Origin: Butyrivibrio sp. MC2013
GTDB taxonomy: Bacteria > Bacillota > Clostridia > Lachnospirales > Lachnospiraceae
Assembly (NCBI RefSeq): GCF_000424585.1
Contig: NZ_AUKE01000006.1
Location: 124,001 to 188,000 of the forward strand
Direction of reading: 5' to 3'
DNA: 64,000 nucleotides
Shown here: positions 47,681 to 56,601 of the stretch, in pieces
How the letters are laid out: each line of letters begins with the position of its first letter
Position numbering within the stretch: position 1 is the first letter of the stretch
Translations under genes and position numbers: made by a program
The notes under the pieces: model-generated
What the model was told of the DNA's origin: nothing
Database searches by the model: none
What the model saw: the letters and a program-made list of their open reading frames with translations, nothing else

Positions 47681-48682
47681 TTATTTTTCCTGGCCAAAGA
47701 CCTTCATACGTTCCTGGCCTCCGATCCTGTGTGCGGCATCTTCGCCGTTTTCCAGGATAGCCTTGACCAGCTGCATTCTAAAGCCGGCATCTATAAAGTC
47801 ACAGTGCTGACAGAACTTGTAATTCTGCCTGCCATCTGCGATCATACGTCTGACTTCCATGAGACGAGGATCCTCCCAGGCCTCCTTGACGCTGATCTTG
47901 TGAAGATCACCAAAGTCAGTCACTTCATAATTGTCACAGCAGCACAGGCCGGCCTTGCCGTTGGGCATGATCCACATATCTGTGAAGGGAAGAAGACAAG
48001 TCTCTTTGATCACCTTCTCAGTAGCCTTCTTATTGGGTGCGCTTCCTGCTCTGTTGGTCAATACCTCCTGCAGATATCTCATCTGTATCTGGATATCCAG
48101 ATCTTCAAATTCTTCAGGATGTGCCTTTACATACCTAACTATCTTTTCAAGATTGGGATGAAGCTTCATCTCAAGGCTGTAATTGTTGATAATGAGCTGG
48201 TTTATATAAGGCTTTATCTCTTTGACCTTATCAATGGTCAGGAGCAGGCCATTGGTGGACATGAATATAAATGACTCAGGAAGCTTTTCCCTGGCATACT
48301 TGTGAAAGTCCACGATCCTTGTATCAAGCCAGGGCTCATTGTTGCCATAAAGTGTGAGATGTCCCTTATAGCCCCAGTCAGCCAGCTGATCGATGATGCT
48401 GTAATAAAGGTCATCTTCGATCTTCATAAGTGGCCTCTTCTCTGCATTTACATTGGCTGTACAGAAGGCACATGTGGAATTGCATCTGTTGATAGTCTCT
48501 ATATTTACCACATTTGGCATAGGTATCTTATCGCCGCCCAGGAAATAATCCACATACTTCTTCTGAGCCCTGGACCTAGTCAGAAACTGGAGCTTCAGAT
48601 AAGCACCGCTGGCAAGGTTAGGCATATATTTTCTGGCATTCCATCCAAGCTTTCCCATAAAACAATTGATCTTGATAGGCAT
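47681..48682 (-). CDS. Radical SAM protein with SPASM-like C-terminus
   Basis: 333 residues. The 4Fe-4S/SAM motif is NRCNSTCAFCTAN (CxxxCxxC). GLCCCDNYEVTDFGDLHKI and FCQHCDF near the C-terminus look like the Cys set of a SPASM domain that holds an extra cluster. Radical SAM/SPASM enzymes modify peptides, sugars or alcohols by radical chemistry. No small precursor peptide gene was found close by, and its neighbours are a GT2 glycosyltransferase and a GT-C-like membrane protein, so a sugar or glycolipid substrate is more likely. The RBS-like AAGGAAGG is rather far (14 bases) from the ATG. Confidence 0.85.
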   Translation of the reverse strand: MPIKINCFMGKLGWNARKYMPNLASGAYLKLQFLTRSRAQKKYVDYFLGGDKIPMPNVVNIETINRCNSTCAFCTANVNAEKRPLMKIEDDLYYSIIDQLADWGYKGHLTLYGNNEPWLDTRIVDFHKYAREKLPESFIFMSTNGLLLTIDKVKEIKPYINQLIINNYSLEMKLHPNLEKIVRYVKAHPEEFEDLDIQIQMRYLQEVLTNRAGSAPNKKATEKVIKETCLLPFTDMWIMPNGKAGLCCCDNYEVTDFGDLHKISVKEAWEDPRLMEVRRMIADGRQNYKFCQHCDFIDAGFRMQLVKAILENGEDAAHRIGGQERMKVFGQEK

Positions 48683-48761
48683 GATAATTATTACTTCCTT
48701 CCTTTATTACATCAATGAATTATATATATCATTAAACAATATACGCTGGATACACAAGGCT

Positions 48762-49718
48762 TCAGCCTTTGGCTTCAGGCTCTTCCTGCATCCTGGTCTT
48801 CTTTCTCTGAAGAGAATTGAGATCCATTTCAAACTGCCTTCTTTTACCCAGTGCTATATTCTCCAGCACCAGACCGTTAAAAAAAGCCTGTACAGCTGAC
48901 AGCATGGTGAAGCCGCATACCATCAGAGTAGGAAATCTGTTAACCATTCCGGTCTCCCAGTAATCTATAAAAACAGGAATGATAAATATAATCGCTAGAG
49001 CCGCCAAAGCCACAGCCAGGATGGTAAAGCACTGCAGCGGCCTGTAATCCCTATACAGCCTGAAAATGGTACGAAGCACCTTGAAACCATCGGAAAAGGT
49101 ATTGAGCTTGGAAGTGGATCCTTCAGGTCTGTCCCTATACTGCACCACCACATTCTCGATCTGCATATTATTGGATACCGCATGAATGGTCATCTCGGTC
49201 TCGATCTCAAAGCCCTTGGACAGAACAGGAAAGGTCTTGACGAATTCATAACTGAATGCCCTAAAGCCTGTCATGATATCATTGACATTGCAATGAAACA
49301 TAGCATTGATGGCTTTTCTGGTCATGGAATTGCCAAAGTTATGAAAGGGTCTCTTATTCTCCGTAAAATAGGTGGATGAAAGTCTGTCTCCCACTACCAT
49401 ATCAGCATTATGGCTTAACACCCTCTCTACCATCTCAGGAGCAGAACTCATGGGATAAGTATCATCTCCGTCCACCATCACATAGCAGGCAGCATCTATC
49501 TCGCGGAACATCCTGCGGATAACATTGCCCTTGCCCTGCATGTATTCGTTGCGAACTATGGCTCCCTCTGCCTCTGCTATCTCAGCCGTACGGTCAGATG
49601 AATTATTGTTATATACATATATGACCGCCTCAGGCAGTGCCTCCCTGGCCAGTCTGATAACACTGGCAATAGTCTTCTCTTCGTTATAGCAGGGTATCAG
49701 CACCGCTATCTTGTCCAT
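48762..49718 (-). CDS. GT2 dolichol/polyprenyl-phosphate mannosyltransferase-like protein
   Basis: 318 residues. GT-A motifs: VLIPCYNEEKTI at the start, YVYNNNSSDRTAE, and DGDDTYP for metal binding. Two membrane segments lie near 225-290 (FTILAVALAALAIIFIIPVFI, LMVCGFTMLSAVQAFFNG). It would place a sugar on polyprenyl phosphate. The ATG at 49718 follows AAAGGAAG at eight bases; an in-frame ATG ten codons upstream lacks an RBS. First gene of the GT2 > radical SAM > DUF6044-like run. Confidence 0.87.
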   Translation of the reverse strand: MDKIAVLIPCYNEEKTIASVIRLAREALPEAVIYVYNNNSSDRTAEIAEAEGAIVRNEYMQGKGNVIRRMFREIDAACYVMVDGDDTYPMSSAPEMVERVLSHNADMVVGDRLSSTYFTENKRPFHNFGNSMTRKAINAMFHCNVNDIMTGFRAFSYEFVKTFPVLSKGFEIETEMTIHAVSNNMQIENVVVQYRDRPEGSTSKLNTFSDGFKVLRTIFRLYRDYRPLQCFTILAVALAALAIIFIIPVFIDYWETGMVNRFPTLMVCGFTMLSAVQAFFNGLVLENIALGKRRQFEMDLNSLQRKKTRMQEEPEAKG

Positions 49719-49798
49719 AGACGCTTCCTTTCGCTGTTTTTGGTCCATAAGCCATATTATCTTACCACAATTGTCAACTTTTTCATAGTTTTGATAAA

Positions 49799-50057
49799 GC
49801 TGCTGCAGAAGGTTATTTTCCTCGTTCGCTGCACTACAAATGGTGTTTTACTATTATTCTTCCGCAGCCTTCCTTTCAATACGCCACACTCGAAAGAACT
49901 CACCGGGCTTTCAGCCCGGTTCAAACAGCTTTCTCGTGGGCGTTTTGAAGGCTGCGTATGAAGAATAAGTAAAAATCTCAATTCTTGGACAATGAATCCA
50001 AGAATTGAGACCATTTGTAGTGAATGCTCACTGCGGAAAATAACCTTCTGCAGCAGC
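49799..50057. repeat. 259-bp foldback element with perfect 22-bp outer stem
   Basis: Outer arms 49799-49820 and 50036-50057 are perfect inverted repeats (GCTGCTGCAGAAGGTTATTTTC). Inside, ACTACAAATGGT (49833-49844) pairs with 50010-50021; TTACTATTATTCTTC and CGCAGCCTTC pair with the right arm near 49947-49976; CTTTCAATACGCC pairs with GGCGTTTTGAAGG; the tip is CCGGGC-TTTCA-GCCCGG-like. A side hairpin CTCAATTCTTGGA / TCCAAGAATTGAG lies at 49977-50009. Almost all bases can pair. It could be a non-autonomous mobile element or a structured RNA. Open frames on both strands here are by-products of the palindrome. Confidence 0.8.
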
Positions 50058-50169
50058 GCATCATTTAATCATGGCAACAAAAATACAAAACACTATTTAT
50101 AAATTAGAGTTACGCAAACAGCGCATTTGCAGTTAAGGCCAACAAACAATAACGCAAGAGCCCCTCGGT

Positions 50170-50198
50170 TTGCCCATTAACTGTATATGCGTTAGAAT
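50170..50198 (+). promoter_or_regulatory. Promoter of the SGNH-like lipoprotein and DegT genes
   Basis: TTGCCC (50170-50175), 17-bp spacer, TAGAAT (50193-50198), 38 bp before the start codon of the lipoprotein gene and outside the foldback element. Confidence 0.5.
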
Positions 50199-50236
50199 AT
50201 GACGAAAGATTTATATACAGGGAGGACAATCACAGC

Positions 50237-51343
50237 ATGAATAAACATATACTAAAGCCCCTCGCCCTGCTTCTAACAGGAGTCCTATTCCTTGGAGGAT
50301 GTGCATCAGATACAGTAGTGACCATATCCAGGGAAGATACATCTGATAGCTCTATATCTGATAAAGGTCAGAATAACGAAGCTCCCAAAGATGGGAACGA
50401 ACAATCTGCAGGTAATGAAGCCAACGCAAACAAGGACAATAATAGTGAGGGCGAGACCCAGACCGGTAGTGATGGCAATCCCGGAGAGTCCACTCCGGAA
50501 GCAGGAGAAGCAGCAAAAAGCGACTTATCAGAAATAGACAAAGATGATCTCCTCATAGTATTTCTAGGTGATGACCAGTTTGCTAATAAATCCGGCGAGG
50601 CCACTTCTGTTGCTGCCTATACCGCGGAGATGACAGGTGCTTATGTCCTAAATCTCTCATCCCCCGCAGCCAGGAGTGCAGAGCTGACAGATCCGGATCC
50701 TGCACTTCCGGGCAGTCTTTTTATCAATATCAGTGAGTATCTATCAGGTGATAAGGATGCATCTATATTTGAAGGGATGCCCGCGCAGGCTGCTGTTGCC
50801 GCTTCAATAGACCCTGCCCTGGTAGACTATTATGTGATCCAATACGGGACTGAAGACTTTATTTCCAATATCCCTCTTAGCGATGAACGAAGCTCATCCA
50901 GGACTGCCTTTCTAAATACCATAGAAAGCGGTATGGCAAATCTTCATAAGGCCAGTCCCGATGCACAGATCCTTGTATGCTCACCTGTTTTTGCTTATTT
51001 CTTTGATGATGACCAAAATGCACTGGGAAGCAGCAACGTCTATTGCAATAATTACGGCAGCCTTAGAGACTATGCCAATAGCGAGGTAGGTGCCACGAGC
51101 AGACTGGGCTATCTGTCAGCCAACTTTGCAGACAGCAGCTATATGGATATCAGCGATCTCACAGCCTCCAAATACCTGGAAGCTGACGGCAGACTCCTGA
51201 CCAGGGCAGGGCGTCAGACCATGGCAGCTGTCATATCTCATATGATCCGTAAAGACATGGGCCTGGAAGGTGCTATAATAGACAAGGATGGACCATTCCT
51301 CATAGAAGACTATATGACAGATGAGGAAAAAGCTCTTAAATAA
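50237..51343 (+). CDS. SGNH-fold lipoprotein with lost catalytic residues
   Basis: 368 residues. Lipobox LGGC (Cys at about 22) is followed by an acidic, Asn-rich linker (to about 95). The folded part aligns with the SGNH lipoprotein at 41074: VFLGDDQFAN for VFIGDSQFD, IQYGTEDF for IEYGWNDY, and DGRLLTRAGRQ for DNVHLSIYGRR. Thus Ser, Asn and His of the SGNH set are replaced (Ser to Asp, Asn to Glu, His to Leu). It is probably not a hydrolase and could bind the same ligand. GGAGG lies ahead of the ATG. It is followed by a DegT aminotransferase gene. Confidence 0.75.
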   Translation: MNKHILKPLALLLTGVLFLGGCASDTVVTISREDTSDSSISDKGQNNEAPKDGNEQSAGNEANANKDNNSEGETQTGSDGNPGESTPEAGEAAKSDLSEIDKDDLLIVFLGDDQFANKSGEATSVAAYTAEMTGAYVLNLSSPAARSAELTDPDPALPGSLFINISEYLSGDKDASIFEGMPAQAAVAASIDPALVDYYVIQYGTEDFISNIPLSDERSSSRTAFLNTIESGMANLHKASPDAQILVCSPVFAYFFDDDQNALGSSNVYCNNYGSLRDYANSEVGATSRLGYLSANFADSSYMDISDLTASKYLEADGRLLTRAGRQTMAAVISHMIRKDMGLEGAIIDKDGPFLIEDYMTDEEKALK

Positions 51344-51435
51344 TCCCATAATGTGACGCTGCCCCAAAAGTCTCATTAGACAATAGACAAGCAGATCATT
51401 ATTAGAGATCAATATGACGATTCCGGAGGTTAATT

Positions 51436-52632
51436 ATGGAAAAACCAGCAATTGCAGGCGGAAGTCCCGTCCGCGAACAGAAGATCTATTACGGAAGACA
51501 ATGGGTAAGTCAGGAAGATGTGGATGAAGTTGACAAGACTCTCCTTAGCCCCTATCTCACCTGCGGCCCCAAAGTAGAAGAAGCCGAGAAGAAGCTTTGC
51601 GAATATACAGGTGCCAAATATGCAGTACTGGTCAACAGCTGTACTTCAGCCCTGCACATAGCAGCCCTTGCAGCAGGCATGGGAGAAGGAGACGAGCTTA
51701 TCACCACACCTCTTACCTTTATGGCATCAGCCAACTGCGCGCTCTACTGCGGCGGACGCCCTGTATTTGCAGATGTAGATCCGGAGACTTACAACATCGA
51801 TCCTGATTCTATCAAGGCCCATATCACCGACAAAACAAAGGCCGTAGTAGCCGTAGACTATACAGGTCAGGTTGTGGATGTAGATCGCATCAGTGCCATC
51901 TGTAAGGAGCATGGCCTTGTATTTATCGAGGATGCAGCCCATTCCATCGGCTCTAGCTTTAAAGGCAGGATGGTAGGCTCTCTGGCAGATATGACCTGCC
52001 TCTCCTTCCACCCCGTCAAGACCATCACCAGCGGCGAAGGCGGCGCTGTCCTTACTAACAGCAAGGAATACTATGAAAAGCTCCTCCTCCTTCGTTCCCA
52101 CGGAATGGAGCACGATCCGGACAAGATGCTGGAAGGCCCTCACGAAGGCCCCTGGTACTACGAGCAGCAGCTCCTGGGCTTTAACTATCGTATCACAGAT
52201 ATCCAGGCATCTCTCCTTATCAGCCAGCTGGGCAAGATTGACAACTTTGTCTCCAGAAGAAAAGAGATCGTAGCCCGTTATGACAAGGCCTTCTCACAGA
52301 TCCCTGAACTCATCGTACAAAAGAACGATCCCAGATCTGACACTTCCAGGCACCTCTATCTGCTGAGACTAAATCTCGATAAGCTGACCTGCACAAGGCG
52401 CCAGTTCTACGATGCAATGAGTGCAGAAGGCATCCAGTGCCAGATCCACTATGTTCCTGTATATTGGTTCCCTTATTACAAGAGCCTGGGCTATACAGAG
52501 GGTCTGTGTCCAAATGCCGAAGCCATATACAAGGGCATCATGAGCATCCCGCTCTATCCTGCTATGACAGACAGCGATGTGGATGATGTCATTGCAGCGG
52601 TGAGAAAGCTTGTAGACTATTACAGGAAATAA
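51436..52632 (+). CDS. DegT/DnrJ/EryC1/StrS-family sugar aminotransferase
   Basis: 398 residues. PLP-binding Lys is in CLSFHPVKTITSGEGG; SCTSALHIAALA binds phosphate and EDAAHSIGSS contains the PLP-contacting Asp. The family transfers an amino group to 4-keto (or 3-keto) nucleotide sugars such as UDP-4-keto-6-deoxy-AltNAc or GlcNAc. The ending SIPLYPAMTD is typical. GGAGG precedes the ATG. It is linked to the SGNH-like lipoprotein gene and ends at a strong bidirectional terminator. A dehydratase partner is not obvious nearby. Confidence 0.9.
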   Translation: MEKPAIAGGSPVREQKIYYGRQWVSQEDVDEVDKTLLSPYLTCGPKVEEAEKKLCEYTGAKYAVLVNSCTSALHIAALAAGMGEGDELITTPLTFMASANCALYCGGRPVFADVDPETYNIDPDSIKAHITDKTKAVVAVDYTGQVVDVDRISAICKEHGLVFIEDAAHSIGSSFKGRMVGSLADMTCLSFHPVKTITSGEGGAVLTNSKEYYEKLLLLRSHGMEHDPDKMLEGPHEGPWYYEQQLLGFNYRITDIQASLLISQLGKIDNFVSRRKEIVARYDKAFSQIPELIVQKNDPRSDTSRHLYLLRLNLDKLTCTRRQFYDAMSAEGIQCQIHYVPVYWFPYYKSLGYTEGLCPNAEAIYKGIMSIPLYPAMTDSDVDDVIAAVRKLVDYYRK

Positions 52633-52718
52633 GCTCAATCTCTTGCTGTTACTAACTAAACACATAGAATTTTGGACAAAGATCCCGAAATCAAATATAA
52701 ATAAATCCATTATAAAAC

Positions 52719-52783
52719 CCCGGCCGGCAATTTATCAGATAGTCACTGCCTAGCAGTAGAGACCTAATAAATTGCCGGCCGGG
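52719..52783. terminator. Bidirectional terminator with 17-bp perfect stem
   Basis: CCCGGCCGGCAATTTAT (52719-52735) pairs with ATAAATTGCCGGCCGGG (52767-52783); the 31-nt loop holds CACTGCCTAGCAGTAG. Plus strand tail TTTTAAATC; minus strand tail TTTTATAATGG. It separates the convergent DegT (+) and DUF2142 (-) genes. Confidence 0.85.
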
Positions 52784-52793
52784 TTTTAAATCA

Positions 52794-54908
52794 CTACAGG
52801 ATCACAAAGGAATAAATATCCACTATAGCCAGCAGTGCTATAAAGACGCGCACCATATCCGCCAGTACCATCATCCCTTTCCTCTTTTCCATGCGTACTG
52901 CATCCATAAGGGGCAGGGGGTGATCAGTAAACTGTGCCGCAAATATACCAAGGGGAACTACAAAGGGTATCAGATACCTTCCCTGTACTCCTCTGATAAT
53001 ATATTCTCCTGTCTCGGTCCAGCTGGCATATATAGAGCCTTCAACCAATAGGAAGCCTGCCAGGATGACCAGGCCGCTCACCAGGAGCACTCTCATATTC
53101 TTAAGCCCTGCAGGGAGCCTTAGTGCTCCTATAGCAAATCCCAGCATCAGAGCTATCGTCACAGTGATAAAGGGAAGTGTCCTGATATCCAGCGCTCCAA
53201 GATAATCCCCCGACATAGCCATAAACCAGCCGCCCAGGTACTCAACTGTGGTTCTGATCACAGTCATGATAGTATCCGGTACATGTGTCAGTACGTATTT
53301 TACCTGGTCTGCAGGATTCATATTTTCCCCAAATGCCACATAAGCTCTGCCAAAGAGGACATTGGCGATCATAGATATAGTTAGAGGCAGTACATATAGC
53401 AGTGAAATATCTATGAGCTTGTCCTTATAATATGCCTTACGAGCCTCCTTAGATGAGCTTGCCAAAGTCTTATTTCCCGGTATCATGAGGATCAGGAATA
53501 TAAAGACAAAATATACCAGCTTGCACAGGCTGATCATGATGCCCATAATAGACAGCCTGATCACTCTCTTTCTGTCAAGAGAAGCACCCTCAGCCGCCAG
53601 TCTGAATATATAAGCCATAAAGAGAAAGGAAAGTGAATTGGTAAGGCTGTCACCGGTGATACATGCCGCTTCCTGCAATGCCATAGGCATAAGCATCACG
53701 GTAAATAACAGCTCTCTGCCTGCAGGAATTATCCTAAGAGCCAGCATGCTCAGCACCGTAGCTGTAATAAAGCCTGCAACCCTGCATGCATAGAAGATGA
53801 CCATGACCCTGTCTGTAAAGAGAGCGGTCAGCCTGATAGCGATCATATATGGCAGATAGCAGGCAGGAGAATAAATGGCTGTATTTTGGAAATAAACCTC
53901 TGCCACATTATCAAAATCTATCCTGGCTCCGGGATCTGCAAACTGAGTGACCGCAAAAGGAAGCACTCCTCCCGAATTAGGAGGATTGTCAAAGACAGCA
54001 GAGAATATCTGCCCATAGGAAGCCTGATATGCCCTGTAGAAATGGCTGGCTTCGTCTGCTGCAGCACCTGCAGGCACTGCAATGATAAAGGCTATGCCCA
54101 GACTGATAAATATAAATGCCCTTATAAAGCCTCTGTATGAAGCAGCAAAGGTATCCAGCATTGCTGCGATAAAATATGCAGCGATCAGAAAAGCTCCAAG
54201 ATAAAGAGCACCTGATGATTCTATATTATGATCTGTAAGATACTGTACATAAGCCAGAAGCAGTATAAAGAATACTGCCAGCATGGATATCTGCCTGGTA
54301 AATACAGGTCCTTCTTTGCCTCTGATAAGGAGCCAAATCACAACTGCTCCAAGAAGGACTATTAGGATTTTCTCAAGACCAATGACGAGAGGTAGCTGAT
54401 CCGCATAGGGCTCTACTCCCTCATAATGCAGGCTCACTGCAGGCTCCGCAGTGTCCCTCAGGCAATAAATGCCCAGCATAGCGTCAGGCTCTGTGATATT
54501 CTCGGGAGCTATGATCAGCTGATAGGACGCTCCCTTTGTCAGAGCTGTATCCACAGGGATCTCATAGATATTATGAGCTTTCTCTCCCTTCTTTACAGGG
54601 ATATGCTCATCCAGGATGATCTCTCCATTTGTATCAAAGATATATGCCCTGAAGGAAGCATTATCCCCCAGCTCATTTCTGATGATCAGACGCAGGTGTA
54701 TGGACTTCGTTTCCTCACGGACAGGACTGATCACTCGGCTGGCATAGTCACCTTCTTCCATGTAGTAATAGCTATATGCATCATCCTCCATGAGAAGCCG
54801 GTTGTCCTTATCGACATATGCCGTCTTCCAGACACCTGTTACTATCAAAAGTGCTGCTATGGCTACCAATACTACAGCTATTATGCGTCCTATACCTATT
54901 TTCTTCAT
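52794..54908 (-). CDS. DUF2142-family polytopic membrane protein
   Basis: 704 residues. Membrane segment 1 (about 8-25) is followed by an extracellular beta-rich region (about 30-170), then about ten more membrane segments. The conserved AAADEASHFYRAYQASYGQIF matches DUF2142, a GT-C-like family whose members are found in surface-glycan regions. The acidic DEASH loop could be catalytic, as in GT-C enzymes that use polyprenyl-phosphate sugars. It starts a minus-strand glycan block shared with the GtrII gene only in direction; a 91-bp gap separates them. Confidence 0.8.
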   Translation of the reverse strand: MKKIGIGRIIAVVLVAIAALLIVTGVWKTAYVDKDNRLLMEDDAYSYYYMEEGDYASRVISPVREETKSIHLRLIIRNELGDNASFRAYIFDTNGEIILDEHIPVKKGEKAHNIYEIPVDTALTKGASYQLIIAPENITEPDAMLGIYCLRDTAEPAVSLHYEGVEPYADQLPLVIGLEKILIVLLGAVVIWLLIRGKEGPVFTRQISMLAVFFILLLAYVQYLTDHNIESSGALYLGAFLIAAYFIAAMLDTFAASYRGFIRAFIFISLGIAFIIAVPAGAAADEASHFYRAYQASYGQIFSAVFDNPPNSGGVLPFAVTQFADPGARIDFDNVAEVYFQNTAIYSPACYLPYMIAIRLTALFTDRVMVIFYACRVAGFITATVLSMLALRIIPAGRELLFTVMLMPMALQEAACITGDSLTNSLSFLFMAYIFRLAAEGASLDRKRVIRLSIMGIMISLCKLVYFVFIFLILMIPGNKTLASSSKEARKAYYKDKLIDISLLYVLPLTISMIANVLFGRAYVAFGENMNPADQVKYVLTHVPDTIMTVIRTTVEYLGGWFMAMSGDYLGALDIRTLPFITVTIALMLGFAIGALRLPAGLKNMRVLLVSGLVILAGFLLVEGSIYASWTETGEYIIRGVQGRYLIPFVVPLGIFAAQFTDHPLPLMDAVRMEKRKGMMVLADMVRVFIALLAIVDIYSFVIL

Positions 54909-54999
54909 GGTCCCCCCGTAATATATAAGTCCCCTGTTTTACATATCTCCCATTTATATAGATCATTCATTCGCCGGATTCACCCAGCAGATATCTGCC

Positions 55000-56601
55000 T
55001 TAGTCACCTACCTTGATGACCCAGATGTCGTCTATCTTGCCCACGCAGTTGGCTCCGGGATAAATGTCCAGTGCCTTAAAGCTCTCACTAGCCTTGATAG
55101 CCTCTGTCTCATCCTTGGTCACTGTATTGCCTCCCGATGTCACTCCCAGATATATCCTGAGGAAGTTGGTCCTGACGCCTTCTGTCATCAGGCCCTTCTC
55201 ATCAGTGACGCCATCCACGCTTACCATGCGGTAATAGTCCATACCATCAAAATCGATCCCCTTTAGATCCTCGGGTATGGAGCCTGCCACAACTACGCGT
55301 TCTCCCAGCGTGTAGCCGGCCTCCTCCAGTCTCACCACCAGCCTGTCATAATATGCATACACTCTCTCATAGGCTATATGCATACGAAAATAGCTCTCAT
55401 TATCAATCTTGTAGCTACACAAACTGACTACTGTCATCACTATTGCAACAGCTGCTGCAAGTATCCTGGTCATCTTGTCACCTGCTACAGATGATAGCTG
55501 CTCAATAAGTGCAAGGAGCATCACATATACCAGCACATAGCTGTAAGTCATGACTGTGGAAGCATCCTCCACTGTATATGCCATGACATAGAAGAGGCCA
55601 AGTGCCAGAGGAAGTATAGCCACAGACAGGATATTGAGAAGCATATGACCTTTGCATTTTCTGACGCAGATCAGATAGACCACTATGAGAAGCAGTATCA
55701 CTGCTATATTTGCTATATGATAGAGGCTGCTCATAAAGGGCAGGGGCCTGGTAACAAAATACTGCAATATCCTGTGATATGCCCTTGCTACCACGATAGG
55801 TATCTGGCTAAGAGGCAGCTCTCCCATCTTGTCAGAGCCTCTGTAGTCTTCCAGCTCCCAGCCTGAGAGCTTTACCAGAATCAGATATGATAACACGCCC
55901 AGTCCCAGAGCCAAAAGATGCCTGACTCCTATTATGATATATCTGCCTGCAGGGCTAGTATGCTTTTCTTTATGTGCCTGGAATTTAGAAGTTTCTGTCC
56001 CGGACAGATCTGAAAAGCTCCCAATACCAAAGAGAGAGTCCACTATCATGCTCATCAGCATAAGGCTGGCAGCAAATGCAAAGAATGCCTGGTAGATACC
56101 CATGGCAAAAAAGATAAGCACTGCGCCCATCAGCCATCCAAAGCGGTATTTCCTGCTAAAATACACTGCCAGTACTACAAGAAGCAGAGCCACTCCCGTA
56201 TTGGCCGCCATGAACATATAAGTCATAAAGCTGGCCACAGAGGGAAATACCACCATCAGTATCCCCGTAAAGGCAGAAGCAGTAGCCGAACGGATACTAA
56301 GTATATTCACCACCAGGGCTGCACTGACTGCCAAAAGTATGATACAGAACATACCATGTACATATGGAGCACTGTACTCTGCAAAGAAATTGTGTACAGG
56401 AGTGACCAGCCACCTGCCCATGGTAGTACTGGTGCCGCCGCTGTTAAAGGCAGCGCAGTCATCCCAGTTAGGGTACTTATTGGTCAGCATATACAGGTGA
56501 GTCACTATGCCGCTTATGATCCCTGCCAAAAATGCAATCCATGCATTACGGGGAATCCTTTTAAAAATCATGGGTAACAGATCGTATTCTTTTGTTTTCA
56601 T
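55000..56601 (-). CDS. GtrII-type glucosyltransferase (Glucos_trans_II)
   Basis: 533 residues, multi-pass with about 10-11 membrane segments (1-385), then a soluble tail (about 400-533) ending CVGKIDDIWVIKVGD. The early loop YPNWDDCAAFNSGGTSTTMG and the size match the Glucos_trans_II family, related to Shigella GtrII, which glucosylates O-antigen from polyprenyl-phosphate glucose. Its start codon overlaps the stop of the flippase gene by 4 bp (ATGA), so translation is coupled. Together with the GtrB-like GT2 upstream it forms a GtrB-flippase-Gtr set. Confidence 0.85.
   Translation of the reverse strand: MKTKEYDLLPMIFKRIPRNAWIAFLAGIISGIVTHLYMLTNKYPNWDDCAAFNSGGTSTTMGRWLVTPVHNFFAEYSAPYVHGMFCIILLAVSAALVVNILSIRSATASAFTGILMVVFPSVASFMTYMFMAANTGVALLLVVLAVYFSRKYRFGWLMGAVLIFFAMGIYQAFFAFAASLMLMSMIVDSLFGIGSFSDLSGTETSKFQAHKEKHTSPAGRYIIIGVRHLLALGLGVLSYLILVKLSGWELEDYRGSDKMGELPLSQIPIVVARAYHRILQYFVTRPLPFMSSLYHIANIAVILLLIVVYLICVRKCKGHMLLNILSVAILPLALGLFYVMAYTVEDASTVMTYSYVLVYVMLLALIEQLSSVAGDKMTRILAAAVAIVMTVVSLCSYKIDNESYFRMHIAYERVYAYYDRLVVRLEEAGYTLGERVVVAGSIPEDLKGIDFDGMDYYRMVSVDGVTDEKGLMTEGVRTNFLRIYLGVTSGGNTVTKDETEAIKASESFKALDIYPGANCVGKIDDIWVIKVGD

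Noticed and set aside
47681-48682. Peptide-modifying (RiPP) radical SAM system
   Set aside because: No short precursor gene with a suitable RBS lies beside it and no protease or exporter is linked; its neighbours are glycan genes.
49772-49777. Consensus TTGACA on the minus strand before the GT2 gene
   Set aside because: No -10 box at 16-18 bp; the TAAGAT and TAATAT sequences are only 9 and 12 bp away, so a promoter cannot be supported.
49740-50014. Open frames on both strands across the foldback element
   Set aside because: They arise from the palindrome itself (each strand resembles the other) and have no RBS or recognisable protein features.
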